Shown: positions 26,671 through 36,156 of the stretch, piece by piece
How the letters are laid out: the number at the start of each line of letters is the position of its first letter
How positions within the stretch are numbered: position 1 is the stretch's first letter
NCBI GenBank assembly: GCA_037447215.1
Contig: JBBIHB010000016.1
Coordinates: forward strand, 1-64,000
Direction: 5' to 3'
From: UBA1413 sp037447215
Lineage (GTDB): Bacteria > Bacteroidota > Bacteroidia > Bacteroidales > Prolixibacteraceae
Length of the DNA: 64,000 nt
Translations under genes and position numbers: made by a program
The notes under the pieces: model-generated
Told to the model about the DNA's origin: nothing
Seen by the model: only the letters and a program-made list of their open reading frames with translations
Databases searched by the model: none

Positions 26671-27369
26671 TCATTCCTTTAAGAGGGAGTTGTAATATTC
26701 TATGGCATGAATCAAGTCTTCGGCACGATTAAACCTGGTTTTATTTTTCTTCAGGAATTCTTCCATTCTTGAGGATTGATCACCGAGTACATGCAAAAGT
26801 TCTTTTCGGTTGGCTACCTTATGCGCTTCGGCAGGAGCTTTCCTGATGTAAAACTCATCAGGTGTCCTGATAAATCTTGCTGGAATTGCATCCTTGTATG
26901 GTTGTGCAGGTTCAGCATCCCGTAGTGTGATATTCTGCTTCAGCAGCAGGGTTACATCCCCATCCACCAATACTTTAAAAAAACCTCTCAATAAACGGTT
27001 TGCAAGTGAATATGGGGCATACAGATATATTTCATCACCTATTCCTATAAATTCAATAATTTCGGGCGAGGCAATATATAAAACTGTTCCATCTTCGGTT
27101 TTAAACTCCATTTCGTTGGTATATATATTAAAACGCAATGGAATATTTTCATATCTAAGGTTTGAGCGGGTTACCACCACACCATAAGCAAATTCATTAT
27201 TTTCGTGGGGAGAGCCATCAATTGTTTTTTCCTGAAACGTAATTCCCTGCTGAAACTGACTGGATTTGAATTCCTTGTAAAAATCCTGAAGGGTTTGTAT
27301 TTGCATACTCTGTCCTAAAACCGCTGTAATATATATTTGAAAAATAATAATTAAAGTGATGGTTCTCAT
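26671..27369 (-). CDS. Exported protein of unknown function
   Basis: This 232-residue protein has a signal peptide ending near V-L-G-Q. The mature part is a mix of beta strands and charged helices, with an R-F-N-I-Y-T-N-E-M-E-F-K stretch that I have seen in uncharacterised Bacteroidota proteins. No catalytic motif is visible. It lies 19 nt upstream of the KefG-like gene and is probably transcribed with it. Confidence 0.6.
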   Translation of the reverse strand: MRTITLIIIFQIYITAVLGQSMQIQTLQDFYKEFKSSQFQQGITFQEKTIDGSPHENNEFAYGVVVTRSNLRYENIPLRFNIYTNEMEFKTEDGTVLYIASPEIIEFIGIGDEIYLYAPYSLANRLLRGFFKVLVDGDVTLLLKQNITLRDAEPAQPYKDAIPARFIRTPDEFYIRKAPAEAHKVANRKELLHVLGDQSSRMEEFLKKNKTRFNRAEDLIHAIEYYNSLLKE

Positions 27370-27477
27370 TGATTCATTTGTTATCGTTGTGCACGTAAAA
27401 ATAACTATTTTTCGCCTTTCAACTGATGATTTATTATTTTGGTCAACTGTGGCTGAAATGTTATTTATTGTTTTTAT

Positions 27478-28467
27478 ATGGCAACACGACGCAATTTTCT
27501 GATCAAATTGGCAGGAGTAGCTCCCGGGGCATTTATTTACAGGAATGCATTCCCAGTGGATTATAAAGGTAATTTAAAATGCAATTCTGTCGTAATTTCA
27601 ACATGGAATCACGGAATGGCTGCAAACCAGGTGGCGTGGGAAATTTTAAAAAATAATGGTTACGCACTCGATGCTGTCGAGGCAGGCGTAAAGGTTCCCG
27701 AAGCCGATCCAGGTGTTATAACTGTTGGCTATGGGGGGCTTCCCGACCGAAATGGAAAAGTTACCCTCGACGCCTGTATTATGGACGAAAAAGGCAGGGC
27801 AGGGTCGGTAGCATTTCTGCAAAATATCAAGCATCCAATTTCGGTAGCAAGGTTGGTCATGGAAAAAACCCCACATGTTATGCTGGTGGGGAAAGGGGCG
27901 CTCGACTTTGCGCTGGCCAATGGATTTAAAAAAGAAATGCTATTGACAACATCTTCCAAAGAAGTCTGGAAAAAATGGTTTAAAACCGACCGTACATTTA
28001 AGCCGGTGATTAATATTGAAAATGAAGTTTTAGAAAACCACGATACCATTGGCATGTTGGCGCTCGATTCGGAGGGTAGGTTGTGCGGTGCCTGTACTAC
28101 AAGCGGAATGGCTTTTAAGTTGCATGGAAGGGTAGGCGATTCTCCGATTATTGGTGCAGGCCTTTTTGTTGATGGGGAAACAGGTGGTGCAGTGGCTACC
28201 GGTTCAGGGGAATTGGTCATGAAAACACTTGGTTCATTCCTTGTGGTTGAATTGATGCGTAACGGCTTTTCCCCTTCAGAAGCCTGCAGGCAAGCTGTTG
28301 AACGGATTGCCGGGAAAATTCCCGATCATCAGAAACATCAGATAGGGTATCTCGCTCTCGACCTGAAAGGTAACGTGGGGAGCTATGCCATGCAAAAGGG
28401 TTTTGATTATGCATTAAGGACATTTGAACAAAATACAATGGTTAAGGTTTCTTCCAAATATGACTGA
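27478..28467 (+). CDS. N4-(beta-GlcNAc)-asparaginase / isoaspartyl peptidase family
   Basis: This 329-residue Ntn hydrolase starts with M-A-T-R-R-N-F-L-I-K-L, a twin-arginine-like leader. The autoproteolysis site is H-D-T-I-G-M, where Thr190 becomes the N-terminal nucleophile. Substrate-binding blocks G-R-V-G-D-S-P-I-I-G-A-G and G-G-A-V-A-T-G-S-G-E follow. The family cleaves the GlcNAc-Asn bond of glycoasparagines or beta-aspartyl peptides, and the H-D-T-I-G form with the G-x-G-E ending favours aspartylglucosaminidase. Predicted export suggests scavenging of glycoprotein fragments. Confidence 0.85.
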   Translation: MATRRNFLIKLAGVAPGAFIYRNAFPVDYKGNLKCNSVVISTWNHGMAANQVAWEILKNNGYALDAVEAGVKVPEADPGVITVGYGGLPDRNGKVTLDACIMDEKGRAGSVAFLQNIKHPISVARLVMEKTPHVMLVGKGALDFALANGFKKEMLLTTSSKEVWKKWFKTDRTFKPVINIENEVLENHDTIGMLALDSEGRLCGACTTSGMAFKLHGRVGDSPIIGAGLFVDGETGGAVATGSGELVMKTLGSFLVVELMRNGFSPSEACRQAVERIAGKIPDHQKHQIGYLALDLKGNVGSYAMQKGFDYALRTFEQNTMVKVSSKYD

Positions 28468-28492
28468 AAAAAAGAGCTCCGCAGAGCTCTTT
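28467..28492 (-). terminator. Terminator of the RRM gene, possibly bidirectional
   Basis: A perfect 9-bp stem AAAGAGCTC (28471-28479) / GAGCTCTTT (28484-28492) has a 4-nt loop. Read leftward it ends in a run of seven U; read rightward only a short U run follows. It therefore mainly stops the RRM gene and perhaps also the asparaginase gene. Confidence 0.8.
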
Positions 28493-28509
28493 CATCAAAA
28501 AAGGATTTG

Positions 28510-28848
28510 CTAATATTTTCTGCTGCCGTAATTACCGCCTTTTCTATCCTGAAATCCTTCACCTTTGCGTTGAAATGTTTTCCGAACAGGTTTACGTTCA
28601 TGTTCTTCGCGAGGCCTTGCCTCTTTCACTACAATATGATTGCCATCAACTTCGCTGTCGTTTAACCCTTTAATGGCAGCCCTGGCTTCGTCATCGTTTT
28701 TCATTTCAACAAATCCGTAGCCTTTTGAGTTCCCGGTTTCTTTGTCAAAAATAACTTTTGCAGAAACAATCTCACCATACACTCCGAAGAGTGTTACCAA
28801 ATCCTTGTTCGTGGTTGCCGGACTTAGTTTTGCAACAAATACATTCAT
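28510..28848 (-). CDS. RNA-recognition-motif protein
   Basis: This 112-residue protein has one RRM (residues 1-78) with RNP2 (M-N-V-F-V-A-K-L) and RNP1 (K-G-Y-G-F-V-E-M). A basic, glycine/arginine-containing tail follows. Such single-RRM proteins are abundant in Bacteroidota and cyanobacteria and act as RNA chaperones. They are often cold-induced or global post-transcriptional regulators. A 229-nt AT-rich leader region upstream is long enough for a regulated 5' UTR, but I could not define a structure in it. Confidence 0.92.
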   Translation of the reverse strand: MNVFVAKLSPATTNKDLVTLFGVYGEIVSAKVIFDKETGNSKGYGFVEMKNDDEARAAIKGLNDSEVDGNHIVVKEARPREEHERKPVRKTFQRKGEGFQDRKGGNYGSRKY

Positions 28849-29090
28849 AAGTAATAAGACATAAAAATTAAAATAAAAAATAAAACCTGCAAGGCTTTGA
28901 TTATCTAAGCCTTTTGTAACAGTAAAATAACAAACAATTTATGAATTTTTTTGATGTTTTTTATGATTTTTTTTAACCCTGACGAGTGCATCGGAAAATT
29001 AGCTGCTTTAAACGATTTATGTCAGGCTTGTACTACCACAACATTGATCGACAATTGATTTATGAAGTTCTGAGGCTTTGCATTTTTTTC

Positions 29091-29098
29091 TATATTTG
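29091..29098 (+). promoter_or_regulatory. Possible -7 box of the C1 peptidase gene
   Basis: TATATTTG matches TAnnTTTG and lies 24 nt before the ATG at 29123. It helps decide the start codon, because the longer frame (from TTG at 29078) would begin inside or before the promoter. No clear -33 TTTG is present. Confidence 0.45.
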
Positions 29099-29122
29099 GC
29101 AGCTTACAACAATTTTATTAGT

Positions 29123-30328
29123 ATGAGGTATATCAGGATAATTCTTTTTCTGCTAATTGCATTTGTAAATTTTTTACCCTCATTGGCCCAGGAAAATAAT
29201 GCCCAGGCTGAGGGTTTCAGGTTTGAAGACAAAATTGTACTTCCTGCCACATCAGTCAAAGATCAGCACCGGACTGGTACCTGTTGGTCATTTGCCGGGA
29301 TTTCGCTGCTCGAATCGGAGATGATACGTAATAAACGACCTGCTGTTGACCTTTCACCTATGTACATTGTTTATCATACCTATCTCGAAAAGGCACTAAA
29401 GTATGTAAGAATGCATGGCAATACCAATTTTTCGGCCGGTGGGGCATTTCACGATGTAACCAATATGATCAGAAAATACGGGATCGTTCCCGATGAGGTT
29501 TACCGAGGACTGAATTATGGAGAAGATAAGCATGTGCACGGAGAAATGGACCAGATTCTTAAAAACCATGTGGATGCAGTGATTAAAAATCCAAACCGGA
29601 AATTATCCCCGGTATGGGCCGAAGCCATTACCTATACACTCGACTCATATTTAGGTGAACTACCTCAAAGTTTCGAATTTAAAGGAAAAACATATACCCC
29701 ATTATGTTTTGCACGTGAATATGTGGGTTTAAATATGGACGATTATATTGAAATTTCCTCATTCTCCCATCATCCGTTTTACACAAAATTCATTATCGAA
29801 ATCCCCGACAATTGGTCGTGGGACGAAGTTTATAATGTTCCGCTTTCCGAATTGGAAGAAATTGTCGATTTTGCACTAAACAGAGGATTTACTGTGGGAT
29901 GGGCTGCCGATGTAAGCGAAAAAGGTTTTATGACTGGAAATAAAGGCTTTGCAATTATGCCAGAAAAAAATGCAGAAGATATGACCGATGCTGAAATTGC
30001 ACGTTGGGAATCATTGAGTGATAGGCAACGCGAAGAAGAACTTTTCAGGATAAGCGGTCCGGTTTCGGAAGTGCAGGTTACCCAGGAACGCCGGCAGGTT
30101 GCTTTCGACAATTATACAACCACAGATGACCATGGGATGCATATAATTGGCACTTCTACCGACCAGCAAGGTAATATATACTACAAGGTGAAAAATTCTT
30201 GGGGAAGTTACAACCATTATAATGGTTATTTTTATGCATCAAAACCCTACTTCAAATATAAAACATTGATTATTATGCTTCACAAAGATGGAATTCCCCC
30301 ATATATCAGGCAGAAACTAAGCCTTTAA
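29123..30328 (+). CDS. Secreted C1-family cysteine peptidase (bleomycin hydrolase-like)
   Basis: This 401-residue protein (start chosen at 29123) has a signal peptide ending near L-A-Q. It is a papain-like peptidase of the C1B/bleomycin hydrolase group. The catalytic Cys is in H-R-T-G-T-C-W-S-F-A-G, the His in D-D-H-G-M-H-I-I-G, and the Asn in V-K-N-S-W-G. The wide spacing between Cys and His, with a helical insertion, is typical of C1B aminopeptidases, which are usually cytoplasmic; export is normal for Bacteroidota members. It probably trims peptides in the periplasm. Confidence 0.88.
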   Translation: MRYIRIILFLLIAFVNFLPSLAQENNAQAEGFRFEDKIVLPATSVKDQHRTGTCWSFAGISLLESEMIRNKRPAVDLSPMYIVYHTYLEKALKYVRMHGNTNFSAGGAFHDVTNMIRKYGIVPDEVYRGLNYGEDKHVHGEMDQILKNHVDAVIKNPNRKLSPVWAEAITYTLDSYLGELPQSFEFKGKTYTPLCFAREYVGLNMDDYIEISSFSHHPFYTKFIIEIPDNWSWDEVYNVPLSELEEIVDFALNRGFTVGWAADVSEKGFMTGNKGFAIMPEKNAEDMTDAEIARWESLSDRQREEELFRISGPVSEVQVTQERRQVAFDNYTTTDDHGMHIIGTSTDQQGNIYYKVKNSWGSYNHYNGYFYASKPYFKYKTLIIMLHKDGIPPYIRQKLSL

Positions 30329-30410
30329 TTTTCATTAATCCTGGCAAAAAGAATAACATATTGGATAAAAATGAAATACCGGATAGCCTGTTTAAATTTT
30401 GTGGGTAAAT

Positions 30411-31346
30411 ATGAATATGCTTAATAAGGGATTTAAATTTAAAAAATTTATAACCTCACTAACATGTGCTTTTTTATTGGTGTTTTTTGGATTGCAATCA
30501 GCGGCACAGACAGATGATTTTGGCTGGTGGAACCAACTTCACCAGTGGAAACCGGGAATGCCTGGGTGGAAAAGATGGTTGATTATTTCGCCGGGATATC
30601 TGGGGCCAAATGCCCTACCTGTACCAGAAGTAAAAAAAGGCTATATTCCGACTGAAAGTGAAATTGCTTTCTCAGCTTCACGGCATTTTCATCCGGGCGA
30701 CCCGACCCAGGATCTTGCCGGAAGGTTGTACCTGCCGTTTGCAGAAGGAAAAATTGCTTTTGAAGCCTATGGGGCATTGGTTGAAAATTATTCTTACAGC
30801 GAAGAAATCCGTGATATGAGGTTTTCGCGCGATTTCGACGGAAAGGGTGTAACACAGGGAGATATATATTTTGGCACCCTTATCCAAATAAGCAGAGGCA
30901 GGGTATTCCCGAATACCCTATTCCGGTTTGTATCGAGAACCGCCTCTGGTGGTGCATACCATGCAGCAAGGTTTTCCGATAATCCGGGATACTTTTTCGA
31001 CTTCAGCTTTTCAAAAGAAATTGAGATAAACCGAACTGCCCTCTTTCGTCCATTTGCCTCATTCGGTTTTTACAGCTGGCAAACCAACAGTGAAGAAAAC
31101 CTCCAGAATGATGCACCCCTTTATGGTGCCGGTATCGAATTCCAAAATATGGGATGGCTTATAACAGGTAGTTTTTCGGGTTATTCGGGTTATATGTTGA
31201 ATAAAGATAAACCACAGGTAGCAACCTTGAATGTGAGGCATGACTGGAAATACTCAGCCGCTGCAATAGATTTTATTGCCGGATTAAGGGATTGGGAATA
31301 TCAAACCATCAGATTTACTTATACGTATAAATTTAAAGGTCTCTGA
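30411..31346 (+). CDS. Outer-membrane beta-barrel protein, unknown function
   Basis: This is a 311-residue protein if started at the ATG at 30411; a TTG at 30399 would add four residues and a second ATG lies at 30417. It has a signal peptide ending near S-A-A-Q and then many amphipathic strands rich in Tyr, Phe and Trp. The Y-T-Y-K-F-K-G-L end resembles a barrel terminus. I do not recognise the family. The 14-nt gap to the PAP2 gene suggests co-transcription and a possible role at the outer membrane with lipid modification, which is only inference. Confidence 0.65.
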   Translation: MNMLNKGFKFKKFITSLTCAFLLVFFGLQSAAQTDDFGWWNQLHQWKPGMPGWKRWLIISPGYLGPNALPVPEVKKGYIPTESEIAFSASRHFHPGDPTQDLAGRLYLPFAEGKIAFEAYGALVENYSYSEEIRDMRFSRDFDGKGVTQGDIYFGTLIQISRGRVFPNTLFRFVSRTASGGAYHAARFSDNPGYFFDFSFSKEIEINRTALFRPFASFGFYSWQTNSEENLQNDAPLYGAGIEFQNMGWLITGSFSGYSGYMLNKDKPQVATLNVRHDWKYSAAAIDFIAGLRDWEYQTIRFTYTYKFKGL

Positions 31347-31360
31347 GAATATATAAAATT

Positions 31361-32041
31361 TTGAAAAATAAAATAACATATTTTTTCCTGCGGTCGAAAT
31401 GGTTCCTGCTTCCTTATTCATTCATCGCAATAATTGCCCTCTTTTCGCTTATAGCAATAGAAAAGGGGGAAGAGGTATTAATGATAAATTCTGTTTCGGG
31501 TGAGTGGCTCGACAGGTTTTTTCTGGTGGTAACCGATATCGGATTAGGTGGTTATGTTGCCCTTGTGGCAGCATTGCTGTTTTTCTACAATCTTCGATGG
31601 TCAATCTTATTGTTTATGAGTCTTGGGTGGTCTGGCATCCTGACTCATTTATTCAAAAGAATCATATTTGCCGGAGAAACCCGGCCATTGCATTATTTTT
31701 ATTATGCCGATTTTCCCAGGTTTCTCCACGATGTGCCGCTGATTTATTATAACTCATTCCCTTCGGGGCACACCATGACCATTTTTGCGTCCTGTACAAT
31801 TATTGCCTATCTGTCAGGCAGGCCTTTAATAGGGTTGATTGCATTACTTCTGGCAACCCTGGTTGGAATATCGAGGATTTACCTGCTTCAGCATTTTGGT
31901 ATCGATGTTTTTGCAGGTTCATTTTTGGGGATTTTAGCTGCTTTATTATCGGTAGTAATTATTGATTGTATTTTGGTACTTAATGATAAATCATTTTCAG
32001 GGCAAAGGTTATGGTTATTTATTTTCAAAAGGCGCAATTAA
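31361..32041 (+). CDS. PAP2-family membrane phosphatase
   Basis: This 226-residue protein has about six membrane helices. All three PAP2 motifs are present: K-R-I-I-F-A-G-E-T-R-P (K-x6-RP) near 103, P-S-G-H-T-M near 137, and S-R-I-Y-L-L-Q-H-F-G-I-D (SR-x5-H-x3-D) near 168. The family dephosphorylates lipid phosphates such as undecaprenyl diphosphate, phosphatidate or lipid A. The start is TTG. Its 3' end overlaps the convergent GT39 gene by 27 nt. The neighbours suggest envelope lipid modification. Confidence 0.87.
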   Translation: MKNKITYFFLRSKWFLLPYSFIAIIALFSLIAIEKGEEVLMINSVSGEWLDRFFLVVTDIGLGGYVALVAALLFFYNLRWSILLFMSLGWSGILTHLFKRIIFAGETRPLHYFYYADFPRFLHDVPLIYYNSFPSGHTMTIFASCTIIAYLSGRPLIGLIALLLATLVGISRIYLLQHFGIDVFAGSFLGILAALLSVVIIDCILVLNDKSFSGQRLWLFIFKRRN

Positions 32042-33598
32042 TACAGTTGTCGGTATCTCAAATACATCCTTTTGTTCGAAAACTATCCCAAACCACTCCG
32101 GAAAATCATATTCCTGAAATGATTTTTTATCGGAAATGATTATACCATTTGGGTTATGCTTAAAATATTCCTTGATTTTATTGCGGTTTATTTCTGGAAT
32201 TGGTTTTTTTAATTCAAATGCAAATGCAGGGTTAAACCGGTTTAAAAACACAACCTCTTTACCAACCAATTTGTGTTTGCTTAAGGCAACAGGATTACGC
32301 CGATCGATTGCCGGGTATATCGCATAAAAGAAAATCAATCCGGTGACTAAGCCGGTTAGTGCCAGATTTAGCCGTGCATATTTCAGAAGGCCTTTCTTGA
32401 TTAAAAATAGTGAAATCATAATTCCGGCTGGCAGGACAATTGTCCAAAGCATAATATACCTGAGTTGTTTCAGGACTGGGTCGTACCCCATGGCAATATA
32501 TGCTGCAGGGAAGGAAAGTAATATAATTATGAAAAATACGAAAACAGAGATAAAATCACTCTTTTCATTTTCTTTGGAATAGCTGAAATAGCTTGCAATA
32601 ATTAGTGAAATAAAAGGGTAGGCCAGCACAGTATAATTAGGCAATCTGGTTTGGGAAAAACAGAAAAAGATTACCACAACCATTACAGAAATAGCTGAAA
32701 GCAATACCCAATCATCTTTTTTCTCGTTTAATGAAAACCTGACAGCATGATAAAGGTATATTGAAAATGGAAGCATCCCTATAAATACGTATACCAGGGT
32801 TAACAGAAAAGTGCCTCCATGTCCTTCAAATTCGCTGGTATAGCGGTTCAGGTTATGTTCCAGAAAAAAATTCCGGGTCCATTCCCCATCAGTGCTGAAA
32901 TGTACTGCTATAAACCATGGGGCAGCAATTAGCATTATTATAGTAATCCCTGCCAACGGATTAAGTGCTTTTATTATAGAAAAATTTAACCTCTTTGTGA
33001 GAATAAGAAAAAATGTAAAAATTAAAACTGGTATGGCAACTGCTACCGGTCCTTTTGAAAGAAACCCCAATGCCAATGCAGAATACATTAAATACTTTTG
33101 AACTGGTTTATTTGTATTGATGAATGAATAAAAAAGAAAAATCGAACAGGTGACAAAAAATAGCAGATATGGGTCGGGAACCGCCAGGTGGTGCTGTAAC
33201 TGGAAATGAACGGATGCAAGCAGGATAATAACGCTCCATAAAGCCAATATTTTATTGGAAAACCTGCAGGTAAAATGGAACACTATCAAAATGGTAAGCG
33301 CACCAAATACAGCAGAAAAAAAACGTGCCGCCCATGCATTTACCCCGAAAACCTTATATGAAGCAATCATGAAAAAATAGTGTAAAGGCGGTTTATCGGA
33401 CCTTAGCTCATAATTGAATGTGGGATAATCCCATTTGCCGGTTTCCATCATTTCGCGGGCACATGAAGCATTTTTGGCTTCATCAAGTATATAAATGCTT
33501 ACATTTTGATTGTTACCTGCAAAAAGCATGAAGCTGAATATGAAGAGTAAAACCCTGAAAAATTTAATATTTACTGCTTTTTCAATCATAAAGTTCAA
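32015..33598 (-). CDS. Glycosyltransferase family 39 / ArnT-like membrane protein
   Basis: This 527-residue polytopic protein has the GT39 acidic signature after the first helix in a variant form (I-Y-I-L-D-E-A-K-N-A). S-D-K-P-P-L-H-Y-F follows near 69. About 11 further hydrophobic segments and a C-terminal soluble tail are present. It should transfer a sugar from a polyprenyl-phosphate donor. The divergent neighbour at 33776 is a polyprenyl-phosphate glycosyltransferase that could make that donor. It is a paralogue of the gene at 4244-5896. Confidence 0.82.
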   Translation of the reverse strand: MNFMIEKAVNIKFFRVLLFIFSFMLFAGNNQNVSIYILDEAKNASCAREMMETGKWDYPTFNYELRSDKPPLHYFFMIASYKVFGVNAWAARFFSAVFGALTILIVFHFTCRFSNKILALWSVIILLASVHFQLQHHLAVPDPYLLFFVTCSIFLFYSFINTNKPVQKYLMYSALALGFLSKGPVAVAIPVLIFTFFLILTKRLNFSIIKALNPLAGITIIMLIAAPWFIAVHFSTDGEWTRNFFLEHNLNRYTSEFEGHGGTFLLTLVYVFIGMLPFSIYLYHAVRFSLNEKKDDWVLLSAISVMVVVIFFCFSQTRLPNYTVLAYPFISLIIASYFSYSKENEKSDFISVFVFFIIILLSFPAAYIAMGYDPVLKQLRYIMLWTIVLPAGIMISLFLIKKGLLKYARLNLALTGLVTGLIFFYAIYPAIDRRNPVALSKHKLVGKEVVFLNRFNPAFAFELKKPIPEINRNKIKEYFKHNPNGIIISDKKSFQEYDFPEWFGIVFEQKDVFEIPTTVLIAPFENK

Positions 33599-33775
33599 TT
33601 TTAGAGCAATTCAGATCGCTTTTGTGTCATTAGCAAAACGAATTTATACTTTTGTAAATTGGAACAATCTTTTACAGCATTTTTAAATTGTGATTACAAT
33701 TTGCAAATATAAGTTTTTGAGGCATTGTCAGGCTGAAATTAAATGGATAAAAGGGATATTTTAATTTGGTCGAAT

Positions 33776-34714
33776 ATGAAAAAACTATCTATAATAATAT
33801 GTGTGTACAATGAGAAGGACAATGTATTGCCTTTGGCCGGTGAAATAATTTCTGCGTTGAGGAATATTGATTTTGAGGTAATATTCGTTGATGATGGATC
33901 CACAGATAATACCAGGGATCAGATTGAAAAAATCAGGGATAAACGGTTCACTTTGGTTGAGCTAAAACGCAATTATGGGCAAAGTTCAGCGCTTCAGGCC
34001 GGAATTGATTTTGCACCGGGCGAATATGTAGCATTGATTGATGGTGATCTGCAAAATGATCCTGACGATATCCCATTCATGCTGGAAAAAATTGTAAATG
34101 AAAAGTTGGATATGGTTGCCGGCGTCAGAACAAATCGAAAAGATGGTGTTTTCCTGAGAAAAATACCGTCTAAAATTGCAAATTATATTATCAGGAAATC
34201 AACGGGTACTAAAATGAGTGACCTGGGTTGCACCCTGAAAATTTTCACATCAGAAGCCATAAAAAGTATTCATATATATGGCGAATTGCACCGATTTATT
34301 CCAGTGTTGCTTGCACTCGAGGGGTTTACAAAATTTTCACAGATCAATGTCAATCACCGCCAGCGAAAGTTTGGCCAATCAAAATACAACATTTCCCGTA
34401 CGGGCAGAGTAATTGGCGATTTACTTCTTATGTTGTTTTTTAAGAAATATATGCAAAGGCCTATGCATTTATTCAGTCAATTGGGTATTATTACCCTCGG
34501 TGTCGGGTTGATAATAAATCTTTACCTGTTGGTTATCAAATTGATGGGGCATGATATCTGGGGAAAACCCTTATTATTGCTCGGTATTTTGTTAGTATTA
34601 GGGGGAATCCAGTTTATTACCACCGGGATTATTGCCGAAATGCTGATGCGGACCTATTTCGAAGGACAGGGCAAAAAACCATACAGGATCAATAAAATAG
34701 TTAAAAATGACTAA
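33776..34714 (+). CDS. Polyprenyl-phosphate glycosyltransferase, GT2 (ArnC/DPM1-like)
   Basis: This 312-residue GT2 enzyme starts M-K-K-L-S-I-I-I-C-V-Y-N-E, the usual family start; an ATG 11 codons upstream (33743) is less likely. It has D-D-G-S-T-D, the donor motif D-G-D-L-Q-N-D, the H-R-x-R-x-x-G-Q-S-K block, and two C-terminal membrane helices. These enzymes attach a sugar to undecaprenyl phosphate on the cytoplasmic side. With the neighbouring GT39 protein it would form a make-and-transfer pair. The stop lies 5 nt from the end of the convergent lipase gene. Confidence 0.88.
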   Translation: MKKLSIIICVYNEKDNVLPLAGEIISALRNIDFEVIFVDDGSTDNTRDQIEKIRDKRFTLVELKRNYGQSSALQAGIDFAPGEYVALIDGDLQNDPDDIPFMLEKIVNEKLDMVAGVRTNRKDGVFLRKIPSKIANYIIRKSTGTKMSDLGCTLKIFTSEAIKSIHIYGELHRFIPVLLALEGFTKFSQINVNHRQRKFGQSKYNISRTGRVIGDLLLMLFFKKYMQRPMHLFSQLGIITLGVGLIINLYLLVIKLMGHDIWGKPLLLLGILLVLGGIQFITTGIIAEMLMRTYFEGQGKKPYRINKIVKND

Positions 34715-34719
34715 AAGCC

Positions 34720-35961
34720 TCATTTAAGGCTCATTAACCAGTTAAGAGCAAAAAATCCAAATGGAAGTACTGCGCCGTTATGGTCTTGAAGGGGTATGGT
34801 TCCATAATTGATCTGCCCATCCGGAACATTTTTTTCCATAAATCCTTCATAAAGATTTAAGGATTGAAAAACAGGTACATATGTATCGGTAGCGCCGTGC
34901 CTCATAAATATTCTGACATTTGTTTTCCAAGGTTCAACACTGTTTTGTTTCAGGGCTGCCCTAAGGGTGGCATATTTTTCAGCAGTTTTATAACCTGTTC
35001 TGAATTCGTTGGAAAACAGTACCTTGATAGTGGTAGAAAGTTGATTGTTGATGGAAGCACCGTCACGCTCACCATTGTAAAGCGTAGGGATTAAAGAGGC
35101 ATAAGGTGCGTTGAATACATCCTGGTAACTAATCGAGATCGAACCTTTTTGAATGTATGAGTGAAAAATATAACCCAGATATACCGGCATCGGATAGGTA
35201 TTTTGCCCCATGATGTAATCAATTAGTGTGGTAAGGTCGTAAACTCCTCCACCAGCAGCCGTTCCTTTCAGGGTATAATCATTTGCGTGTTTGGTCTCAA
35301 TTTCATTGGTCAAGGCAATCGAAGCCCACGCTCCCTGCGAATATCCCATCAAATAGAGATCTTTGCTTAAATTAAGATCGAGGAATTTCGGCGAAGTCAT
35401 TTCTTTTACTGCTCCATACATGTCGAGAATACTTGATAGGGTTGATTCCTTATCGAGATAGGGATGAAACATTGTTGATGAAGTCCCGAAACCAATATAA
35501 TCGGGGATTACAACTATGTAGCCCAATGAAGCTATTGCCTGGATCAACGTGAAATATTCATCGGTTATATTGTTCGATGGTGCCTTTGAATTGAGGGTAT
35601 TTGTTCCATTTTGAAAACTTAACATCGGAAACTGCTCCGATGAATCTGTCATAGGAACACAAACCACCCCTGAAGCAACAACATCTTTATTTTTAAATTT
35701 TGTTTTATAACTCACTTTGTAAGCCCATACCCCATATTTGGCCTTTTCCGATAAATTAATAGGAACAGGTGATTCCTTTTCCATCTGACCAAATGCAAGT
35801 TTTACTAAATTCAAAGGAGCTGAATTTACCTGTGTGTAATTGATGAGATGCTTGTTAGTGGTTACCGGAACCTGTCCTTCATCATCGTTAAGGTTACATG
35901 AAACAAAAATGAGATGCGATAAAAGGGTAGTGAGAATAATGATAAAATATTTTCGATTCAT
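34720..35961 (-). CDS. Secreted lipase/esterase lipoprotein (alpha/beta hydrolase)
   Basis: This 413-residue lipoprotein has a lipobox (F-V-S-C, Cys22). It is an alpha/beta hydrolase with nucleophile elbow G-Y-S-Q-G (near 210), an Asp in D-T-Y-V-P (near 360) and a His in L-Q-D-H-N-G (near 397). The layout resembles secretory lipases (LIP family) that are also found in Bacteroidota as prolyl or feruloyl esterase-like proteins. The substrate is uncertain: short-chain esters or acetylated glycans are possible. It is monocistronic. Confidence 0.8.
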   Translation of the reverse strand: MNRKYFIIILTTLLSHLIFVSCNLNDDEGQVPVTTNKHLINYTQVNSAPLNLVKLAFGQMEKESPVPINLSEKAKYGVWAYKVSYKTKFKNKDVVASGVVCVPMTDSSEQFPMLSFQNGTNTLNSKAPSNNITDEYFTLIQAIASLGYIVVIPDYIGFGTSSTMFHPYLDKESTLSSILDMYGAVKEMTSPKFLDLNLSKDLYLMGYSQGAWASIALTNEIETKHANDYTLKGTAAGGGVYDLTTLIDYIMGQNTYPMPVYLGYIFHSYIQKGSISISYQDVFNAPYASLIPTLYNGERDGASINNQLSTTIKVLFSNEFRTGYKTAEKYATLRAALKQNSVEPWKTNVRIFMRHGATDTYVPVFQSLNLYEGFMEKNVPDGQINYGTIPLQDHNGAVLPFGFFALNWLMSLK

Positions 35962-36156
35962 GAGTAAACTTTTTAGAAAATTGATAATTTCAAAATTACG
36001 GATTTTTCAGGCATTTATTGCATGAGTCGTGGTGATTTGCATTTTTTGATGGACTCAATTTTGAAATTAATGAGGATTCTATATCTTTAAGTCCTGATTT
36101 AAAAGGCCTGTACCAAGGCCAAACAATCAAAGTCAGTAAAATCTAATTAAAAGATC

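Noticed and set aside
29078..29122. Upstream extension of the C1 peptidase (TTG start)
   Set aside because: It covers the likely -7 box, and the signal peptide starts naturally at the ATG at 29123.
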